DNA of 50,434 nt from Ferruginibacter sp. (GTDB taxonomy: Bacteria > Bacteroidota > Bacteroidia > Chitinophagales > Chitinophagaceae). Shown here piece after piece: positions 42,620-50,434 of the stretch (within the stretch, counting starts at the first letter, position 1; each line of letters starts with the position of its first letter). The translations under genes were made by a program, and so were the position numbers. Location of the stretch: the NCBI GenBank assembly GCA_019638575.1, contig JAHBTN010000011.1, positions 71,180-121,613 on the forward strand, in the 5' to 3' direction. Below the pieces are notes generated by a model. The model searched no databases. It worked only from the letters and a program-made list of their open reading frames with translations, and was not told where the DNA came from.

Positions 42620-43972
42620 ATGTTTAATAAACGAATTCCTTTTTTTACAGTGCTACTGCTTTTTGTAATGCAGGCGTGTAATGCGCCAATAAAAAACAAT
42701 ACAAAAGATGAAACTACCTGGAGCAAGCAAACCAATATTTATGAAGTTAACCTTCGCCAATATACTGCTTCGGGCTCGTTTGCAGATTTTGCAAAAAGCC
42801 TTCCTCGATTAAAAGATATGGGTGTAGAAATTTTATGGTTCATGCCCATTACACCTATCGGCATCGAAGGCCGTAAAATGACTGCATCAAATTTGGGAAG
42901 TTATTATGCTGTTAGAAATTATAAAGCAGTGAATGAAGAGTTTGGTACGATGGATGAATGGAAGGCGCTTGTGAAAACTGCACAGGGTATGGGTTTTAAA
43001 GTGATAACCGACTGGGTGGCTAACCATACTTCATTGGATAACCCCTGGGTAAAAACGCATCCCGATTTTTATGTAAAAGATTCTACCGGTAAATTGCTTT
43101 CGCCATTCGATTGGACTGATGTATATAAACTTGATTACAAAAACAATGAAATGCGTGACAGTATGATTGCTGCCATGAAATATTGGATTAACGAAACCGG
43201 TATAGATGGTTTCCGATGCGATGTGGCTGAAGAAGTACCGCAAGATTTTTGGAAACAATGCATCGACTCGTTGCGTAAAATAAAAAATGTTTTTATGCTG
43301 GCCGAAGGCGAAAAACCCTGGCTGCACGAAGCAGGTTTTAATGAAACCTATACCTGGCAGAATATGCATTTGATGAAAGAACTGTATGAAGGCAAAAAAT
43401 CATTATCGTATTTCGATTCGGTGCTTGCACATAATATTTCCATCTATCCTAAAAATGCAGCCCGTTTGTATTTTACAAGTAATCATGATGAAAATAGCTG
43501 GAACGGAACAGAATATGAAAAGTACGGCGATGCGGCAAAAGCATTTGCTGTGTTTACGCAAACAATTTATCAAAGCATTCCACTTATTTACAGTGGCCAG
43601 GAAGAACCCAATAAGAAACGCTTGAAATTTTTTGTGAAAGATACCATTGAATGGAAGCAGTATGCTATGGCGCCTTTTTACAAAACACTTTTGCACTTAC
43701 GAAAATCAAACCCGGCGCTGGCCTATGATGCAGCGTATAAAAAACTAAGCACCAGCAGCGATACAGCAGTGTTTGCATACCTGCGGCAAAGCGGCAACCA
43801 CAAAGTATTGGTTGCTTTAAACTTTAGCAGCAAGCCACAAAAATTTTATATAAACGATGCTGCCATAAACGGTGAGCCGGAAAATATTTTCCTGGGTAAG
43901 TCGGAAAAACTTTCTGATAAAGAGGCTTTTTCATTAGCGCCCTGGGATTATCTTGTGTACGATTATAAGTAA
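42620..43972 (+). CDS. GH13 alpha-amylase-family lipoprotein
   Basis: This 450-residue protein begins with a lipoprotein signal (FTVLLLFVMQAC20NAPIK). The GH13 regions are VITDWVANHTS (D131-H136), DGFRCDVAEEV (nucleophile D201), FMLAEGEKPW (acid E229) and FTSNHDENSW (D290). It is short for an amylase and lacks N-terminal or starch-binding domains, so it is probably membrane-bound and active on small maltodextrins. It ends the transporter operon and converges with argS, with only 3 bp between the two stop codons. Confidence 0.92.
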   Translation: MFNKRIPFFTVLLLFVMQACNAPIKNNTKDETTWSKQTNIYEVNLRQYTASGSFADFAKSLPRLKDMGVEILWFMPITPIGIEGRKMTASNLGSYYAVRNYKAVNEEFGTMDEWKALVKTAQGMGFKVITDWVANHTSLDNPWVKTHPDFYVKDSTGKLLSPFDWTDVYKLDYKNNEMRDSMIAAMKYWINETGIDGFRCDVAEEVPQDFWKQCIDSLRKIKNVFMLAEGEKPWLHEAGFNETYTWQNMHLMKELYEGKKSLSYFDSVLAHNISIYPKNAARLYFTSNHDENSWNGTEYEKYGDAAKAFAVFTQTIYQSIPLIYSGQEEPNKKRLKFFVKDTIEWKQYAMAPFYKTLLHLRKSNPALAYDAAYKKLSTSSDTAVFAYLRQSGNHKVLVALNFSSKPQKFYINDAAINGEPENIFLGKSEKLSDKEAFSLAPWDYLVYDYK

Positions 43973-43975
43973 CCG

Positions 43976-45766
43976 TTACATTCTTTCGGGCACAGCAATA
44001 CCTAACAACTGCATACTGCTTTTAATAATATTGGCAGTAAACAAAGCAAGTTTTATACGTACATATTTTTTCTCCTCTGTTTCGGCTTTTGCAATTGAAT
44101 GCTCGTTGTAAAACGAATTGAAAGTTTTAGCCAGGTTAAAAATATAATTGGCAATTAAAGAAGGGTTATGCTCGGTGCAAGCCTGTTCTAAAACTGCAGG
44201 ATATTGTTCGGCAGTAATGATAAGGTCTTTTTCAAGTTTTAATAAACCATTGTTTGTTGTATGAAGTTCGTTGGTTATGGCACCATCTGCTTCAAGTTTT
44301 CTTAAAATACTTTTTATTCTTGCATAAGTGTATTGTACAAAAGGGCCTGTAAACCCATGAAAGTCGATACTCTCGGCCGGGTTAAAAACCATTGTTTTCT
44401 TTGGGTCAACTCGTAACAAATAAAATTTCATGGCGCCCATACCAATGGTTTTGTAAAGTGCTTCCAGTTCATCTCCTGTAAAATCCTGCACTTTACCCAA
44501 TGCTTCAGTATGTTGTTTTGCAGTACCTATCATTTCATCAACAATATCATCGGCATCCACCACTGTACCTTCACGGCTTTTCATTTTACCGGTAGTAAGC
44601 TCTACCATGCCATAACTTAAATGGTATATGTTTTCGGCATTAGGCAAACCCAGCTTTTTGCTAATAAGCTGCAGCACTTTCATGTGGTAGTTTTGCTCGT
44701 TGCCTATCACATAAATACTTTGGTCTATTTTGTATTGTTCATATTTTTGAACAGCAAGGCCAATATCCTGTGTAATATACACCGATGTGCCATCGCTGCG
44801 CTGTACAATCTTTTCATCAAGCCCATCGGCTTCCAGGTTAATCCAAATACTGCCATCATCTTTTTTATAAAAAACATTTTTTTCCAGTCCCTGCTTCACA
44901 ATATCTTTTCCTAAAAGATAAGTGTCGCTTTCGTAATACACTTTATCAAAATCGGCTCCAATATTTTTGTAAGTAAAATCAAAGCCTTCGTACACCCAAC
45001 TGTTCATTTTTTTCCAAAGCTCCATCACTTCCGGTTTCCCGTTTTCCCAATCAAGCAGCATTTGTTGTGTAGCCTTCATTATGGGAGCTTCTTTTTCTGC
45101 CTGTTCTTTTGTTTTGCCGGCGGCTATCAGTTGGGCCACTTCTGCTTTATAAGCATCATTAAACTTTACATAATAATCGCCAACAAAATGATCGCCTTTT
45201 ATACCGGTGCTTTGTGGTGTAGCGCCGTTTGCAAATTTTTGCCAGGCTATCATGCTTTTGCAAATATGAATACCACGGTCGTTTACTATACAGCTTTTAA
45301 TAACCTGGTAACCGTTGGCTTTTAAAATTTCGGCATAGCTCCAACCTAAAAAAATATTACGTAAATGGCCAAGATGCAGCGGTTTGTTGGTATTGGGCGA
45401 TGAATACTCTACCATCACCTTTTTGCTGTTCATTTCTTTTTTACCGTAACAATTATCGTTGTAATTTTTATCAAGCAAGGCAAGCCAATAATCATCGGCA
45501 ACAGAAAGGTTTAAAAATCCTTTTATGATATTGTACCCGGTATAAATTTCAGGATAAGTTTTTATTAAATGATTGCCCAACCGGTTGCCAATAACATCGG
45601 GCGATAATTGTAAAGCTTTCAGCAGCGAAAACATCACCACGGTATAATCGCCTTCAAATTCAGGTTTGGTTTGGTTAACCTGGAAATCTTTTTCTGAAAA
45701 CGACTGGTTAAATAAAGCCGATAAACTATCGATTGTATTCTTTTGTATGATGCTTGTTATTGACAT
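43976..45766 (-). CDS. argS: Arginyl-tRNA synthetase
   Basis: This 596-residue class I synthetase has an N-terminal additional domain (about 1-95). The HIGH motif is H131-L-G-H134 in NKPLHLGHLRNIFL, a KMSKS-like segment is TGKMKSREGTVV, and the C-terminal anticodon-binding helical domain ends LLGIAVPERM. It charges tRNA-Arg. The C-terminal PERM is typical of ArgS. A perfect TAnnTTTG box ends 4 bp before the ATG, as at pfkA, implying a leaderless or nearly leaderless mRNA. Confidence 0.97.
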   Translation of the reverse strand: MSITSIIQKNTIDSLSALFNQSFSEKDFQVNQTKPEFEGDYTVVMFSLLKALQLSPDVIGNRLGNHLIKTYPEIYTGYNIIKGFLNLSVADDYWLALLDKNYNDNCYGKKEMNSKKVMVEYSSPNTNKPLHLGHLRNIFLGWSYAEILKANGYQVIKSCIVNDRGIHICKSMIAWQKFANGATPQSTGIKGDHFVGDYYVKFNDAYKAEVAQLIAAGKTKEQAEKEAPIMKATQQMLLDWENGKPEVMELWKKMNSWVYEGFDFTYKNIGADFDKVYYESDTYLLGKDIVKQGLEKNVFYKKDDGSIWINLEADGLDEKIVQRSDGTSVYITQDIGLAVQKYEQYKIDQSIYVIGNEQNYHMKVLQLISKKLGLPNAENIYHLSYGMVELTTGKMKSREGTVVDADDIVDEMIGTAKQHTEALGKVQDFTGDELEALYKTIGMGAMKFYLLRVDPKKTMVFNPAESIDFHGFTGPFVQYTYARIKSILRKLEADGAITNELHTTNNGLLKLEKDLIITAEQYPAVLEQACTEHNPSLIANYIFNLAKTFNSFYNEHSIAKAETEEKKYVRIKLALFTANIIKSSMQLLGIAVPERM

Positions 45767-45770
45767 GGCG

Positions 45771-45778
45771 CAAAGATA
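45771..45778 (-). promoter_or_regulatory. -7 promoter element of argS, abutting the start codon
   Basis: TATCTTTG on the minus strand, followed by CGCC and the ATG, is an exact TAnnTTTG match. Initiation at the usual distance gives little or no 5' leader. Confidence 0.6.
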
Positions 45779-45779
45779 A

Positions 45780-47645
<1,866 letters not shown>

Positions 47646-47670
47646 CAAAAATCAAAAGGTAAAAATTTAC

Positions 47671-47789
47671 CATTCATAATTCATAATTCAGCATTCAACA
47701 TTCAACATTCAACATTCAACATCCAACATTCATAATTCATCATTCACAATTAACCATTCACCATTAACAATTCACAATTAACCATTAAT
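47671..47789. repeat. Heptad microsatellite, right block (CATTCAA-like units)
   Basis: About 16 tandem 7-bp units, such as CATTCAA, AATTCAT, AATTAAC and CATTAAC, share the NNAATKK shape of the left block when read on the other strand. The two blocks are therefore inverted relatives separated by about 25 bp. The GtrA gene starts 6 bp after this block. Confidence 0.8.
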
Positions 47790-47795
47790 AAAAAA

Positions 47796-48272
47796 TTGCC
47801 CAAAAACATCATCATATCATTCATCGATTTTTTTTACCCGCCGTTTAGGAAGCTGATGCCGGAGCAAACATTCCGTTATGCCGCCTGTGGCGGGGCCAAT
47901 ACGTTGCTGGGCCTGGCGCTTTTTAAAATCCTGCTTGAGTATGTTTTTAAAAATCAAAATGTAGAACTTGGTTTCTATACTTTAAAACCACATAATGCGG
48001 CCCTGTTCATTTCATTTATTGTAAACTTTTTGGTGGGGTTTATCCTGATGAAGTATGTTGTGTTTGTAGATTCGAACCTTAAAGGAAGGATACAGTTGTT
48101 TCGCTATGGGCTAGCCTTTGTATTTAACCTTACGCTCAACTATTTCCTTTTAAAAATATTTATAGAAGTATTTGGCTGGAAAGCATTTTTAAGTCAGTGC
48201 ATTACCACCTGTATCATTATCACCATCAGTTATTTAAGCCAAAAGCATTTCAGCTTTAAAGTAAAGAAATAA
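47796..48272 (+). CDS. GtrA-family membrane protein
   Basis: From a TTG at 47796 this protein is 158 residues; the first in-frame ATG (47856) would remove the conserved FIDFFYPPFRKLM lead-in, so the TTG is preferred. Four hydrophobic segments lie near residues 30-48, 68-86, 101-119 and 133-150. FRYAACGGANTLLGLALFKI at the first and YLSQKHFSFK at the end are GtrA hallmarks. The family helps move lipid-linked sugars across the inner membrane for cell-envelope glycans. No glycosyltransferase gene is adjacent. The start follows directly on a microsatellite. Confidence 0.85.
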   Translation: MPKNIIISFIDFFYPPFRKLMPEQTFRYAACGGANTLLGLALFKILLEYVFKNQNVELGFYTLKPHNAALFISFIVNFLVGFILMKYVVFVDSNLKGRIQLFRYGLAFVFNLTLNYFLLKIFIEVFGWKAFLSQCITTCIIITISYLSQKHFSFKVKK

Positions 48273-48366
48273 ATAAGCCGGCTATAGGCTACTGCCAAAA
48301 TTTCACCTACCACTCCATTGGCATAATCATTGCCATTTCAACATCAAACATTAAAAATTTTAATTT

Positions 48367-50280
48367 ATGGGAAAGATAATAGGAATTGATTTAGGAACCA
48401 CCAACAGTTGCGTTTCTGTAATGGAGGGCAACGAGCCGGTGGTTATTGCCAATGAAGAAGGCCGCCGTACAACCCCGTCGGTGGTGGCTTTTCTTAAAAA
48501 TGGCGAGCGTAAAGTAGGCGATCCTGCCAAGCGCCAGGCCATTACCAATTCGCAAAATACCATCAGCAGCGTTAAGCGTTTTATGGGCCGCCGTTTTGAT
48601 GAAGTAACCGAAGAGATTAGCCATTGGAGTTATAAAGTAGTTAAGGGTGACAATAATACGGTTCGTATTGACATAGATGGCAGGCAATATACGCCACAGG
48701 AAATCAGCGCCATGGTACTGCAAAAAATGAAAAAAACTGCCGAAGATTACCTTGGCCAGGAAGTAACAGATGCGGTGATAACCGTACCTGCTTATTTTAA
48801 CGATAGTCAGCGCCAGGCTACCAAAGAGGCAGGCGAAATTGCCGGCCTTAATGTACGTCGTATTGTAAACGAACCTACAGCCGCAGCTTTGGCTTACGGA
48901 CTTGATAAAGGAGGCAAAGACCATAAGATTGCCGTATTCGATTTGGGTGGCGGTACTTTCGATATATCTGTTTTGGAACTGGGAGATGGTGTGTTTGAAG
49001 TAAAAAGCACCAATGGTGATACACACCTTGGCGGTGATGATTTTGATAAAGTTATTATGGACTGGCTGGCCGATGAATTTAAAAACGATGAAGGTATCGA
49101 CCTGCGTAAAGATCCACTGGCGCTGCAACGTTTAAAAGAAGCATCAGAGAAAGCAAAAGTTGAACTGTCATCTTCAAGCGAAACAGAAATTAACCTGCCT
49201 TACGTTACTGCAGTGGATGGTGTGCCCAAGCACTTAGTAAAAAAATTAAGCCGTGCAAAATTTGAATCGCTGGCCGATAAATTGTTCGACCGTTGTTTAA
49301 AACCATGCGAACAGGCATTAAAAGATGCCGGCATGAGCACATCGGATATTGATGAAGTGATAATGGTAGGCGGTAGCACCAGGATACCTAAAGTGCAGGA
49401 GATAGTGGAGAAATTTTTTGGAAAAAAATTACACAAAGGTGTTAACCCCGATGAAGTGGTGGCCGTAGGTGCAGCCATACAGGGTGCAGTATTAAGTGGC
49501 GATATAAAAGATGTATTGTTGCTGGATGTTACCCCGCTAAGCCTGGGTATTGAAACCATGGGTGGCGTAATGACAAGGCTGATTGACAGCAACACCACTA
49601 TACCAACAAAAAAATCGGAAGTGTTTTCAACAGCCAGCGATAACCAGCCCGGCGTGCAAATACATGTGTTGCAGGGCGAGCGGCCAATGAGCAGTCAAAA
49701 CAAAAGCCTGGGTACTTTTAACCTTGATGGCATACCACCGGCACCACGTGGCGTACCGCAAATTGAAGTAACATTTGATATTGATGCCAACGGTATTTTA
49801 CATGTAACTGCAAAAGATAAAGGCACCGGCAAAGAACAAAAAATACGTATTGAAGCAGGCAGCGGTTTAAGCAAAGAAGAAATTGAAAAGATGAAGAACG
49901 ATGCCAAAGCCAATGAAGAAGCCGATAAAAAAGAAAGAGAAAAAGTAGATAAAGTGAATGCAGCCGACAGTCTAATTTTTCAAACAGAAAAACAACTGAA
50001 GGAATATGCCGATAAAATACCGGCCGATAAAAAAACAATTATTGAAGCTGCATTAACCAAATTAAAAGATGCACACAAAACACAAGACCTTGCAGCCATT
50101 GATACAGCCATGACTGAATTAAATGCAGCCTGGACAGCAGCCAGCGAAGACATGTACAAGGCTACACAGCAGCAGGCCGGAGCACAACAACCCGGCGCCG
50201 ATGCCGCAGGCAATGGCCCTGCCCCCGATGCAAACGGCGAAAGCAAAGTAGAAGATGTGCCTTTTGAGGAAGTGAAATAA
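48367..50280 (+). CDS. dnaK: Chaperone DnaK (Hsp70)
   Basis: This 637-residue protein starts [20 protein letters not shown]. It carries [20 protein letters not shown], the phosphate-loop [34 protein letters not shown], the linker [20 protein letters not shown], a substrate-binding domain and a helical lid. An Ala/Gly/Gln-rich tail ends EDVPFEEVK, the typical DnaK terminus. It binds and refolds client proteins with DnaJ and GrpE, whose genes are not in the window. No CIRCE element is present upstream. It is followed by a good terminator. Confidence 0.98.
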   Translation: MGKIIGIDLGTTNSCVSVMEGNEPVVIANEEGRRTTPSVVAFLKNGERKVGDPAKRQAITNSQNTISSVKRFMGRRFDEVTEEISHWSYKVVKGDNNTVRIDIDGRQYTPQEISAMVLQKMKKTAEDYLGQEVTDAVITVPAYFNDSQRQATKEAGEIAGLNVRRIVNEPTAAALAYGLDKGGKDHKIAVFDLGGGTFDISVLELGDGVFEVKSTNGDTHLGGDDFDKVIMDWLADEFKNDEGIDLRKDPLALQRLKEASEKAKVELSSSSETEINLPYVTAVDGVPKHLVKKLSRAKFESLADKLFDRCLKPCEQALKDAGMSTSDIDEVIMVGGSTRIPKVQEIVEKFFGKKLHKGVNPDEVVAVGAAIQGAVLSGDIKDVLLLDVTPLSLGIETMGGVMTRLIDSNTTIPTKKSEVFSTASDNQPGVQIHVLQGERPMSSQNKSLGTFNLDGIPPAPRGVPQIEVTFDIDANGILHVTAKDKGTGKEQKIRIEAGSGLSKEEIEKMKNDAKANEEADKKEREKVDKVNAADSLIFQTEKQLKEYADKIPADKKTIIEAALTKLKDAHKTQDLAAIDTAMTELNAAWTAASEDMYKATQQQAGAQQPGADAAGNGPAPDANGESKVEDVPFEEVK

Positions 50281-50318
50281 AAGTGTTTTCTTTTAAGAAA
50301 TACAAAAATCTAAATAAC

Positions 50319-50353
50319 AAATCCTGTCAATAATTTTTGGCAGGATTTTTTTT
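50319..50353 (+). terminator. Rho-independent terminator of dnaK
   Basis: The stem AAATCCTGTCA (50319-50329) pairs with TGGCAGGATTT (50338-50348), with one G-T pair, around an 8-nt AT-rich loop. It ends in eight T residues (50346-50353), 39 bp after the dnaK stop. The remaining bases to 50434 show no gene. Confidence 0.85.
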
Positions 50354-50434
50354 GGATAGTAAATGAATGTAAATTGTAGTTAACGAGTAAGATTCATTTA
50401 GTAATTAAAAAGTAGAAGTTGCGGCAATCTGAGA

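Noticed and set aside
48273-48366. CIRCE or other heat-shock operator before dnaK
   Set aside because: No TTAGCACTC-type inverted repeat is present. The only palindrome is a short TGGCA/TGCCA pair at 48319-48335, too weak to call.

Overview
The window comes from a Bacteroidota genome, most likely Chitinophagaceae-like. The signs are SusC/SusD/SusE proteins, TonB-dependent receptors, a secretion-type-IX (T9SS) C-terminal sorting domain, CHU_C-associated Ig-like repeats, lipoprotein-rich gene content, AT-rich spacers and several matches to the Bacteroidota -7 promoter element TAnnTTTG. I saw no tRNA, rRNA, CRISPR array or transposase.

Layout. (1) 1-4140: a cut-off CocE/NonD-type hydrolase, an NTF2-like protein and a 14-repeat secreted beta-propeller protein with an odd C-terminus. 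(2) 4401-8537, minus strand: a tight operon of outer-membrane porin, Rieske protein, imelysin and di-haem oxidoreductase, probably for periplasmic metal/redox handling. (3) 8859-12427: AraC-type regulator, DoxX-like protein, small lipoprotein, methyltransferase and a CPA1 cation/proton antiporter. (4) 12440-17252: bestrophin channel, a GxxExxY nuclease-like gene framed by repeats, an LCIB-type beta-carbonic-anhydrase homologue, a pseudogene scar and a second CPA1 antiporter. I read 10820-17252 as an inorganic-carbon/pH island. (5) 17352-21201: TonB receptor, TlpA-like thioredoxin and DUF1761 protein, among palindromic repeats. (6) 21278-43972: a large starch/maltodextrin locus. It holds pyruvate kinase, phosphofructokinase, GH31 alpha-glucosidase, two SusE-type proteins, SusD, SusC, a Nudix-fold regulator, a 1445-residue secreted GH13 amylase, an SLC45-like sugar transporter and two more GH13 enzymes. 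(7) 43976-50280: arginyl-tRNA synthetase, ABC-F ATPase, GtrA-family protein and DnaK, ending in a clear terminator.

How it works together. The starch locus forms a full route: secreted amylase, SusCDE capture and import, periplasmic GH13/GH31 trimming, inner-membrane uptake, then glycolysis. Palindromes sharing a GTGTA half-site lie at or near the starts of susC, the large amylase and the sugar transporter, so one regulator, plausibly the encoded Nudix-fold protein, may control all three.

The most unusual items are: the LCIB homologue beside a bestrophin and two antiporters, which recalls the algal CO2-concentrating machinery; an 852-bp GxxExxY cassette with inverted terminal copies of a 19-bp motif and a 28-bp tandem array; a dispersed family of REP-like palindromes; and a single scar that removed the 5' ends of two divergent genes.
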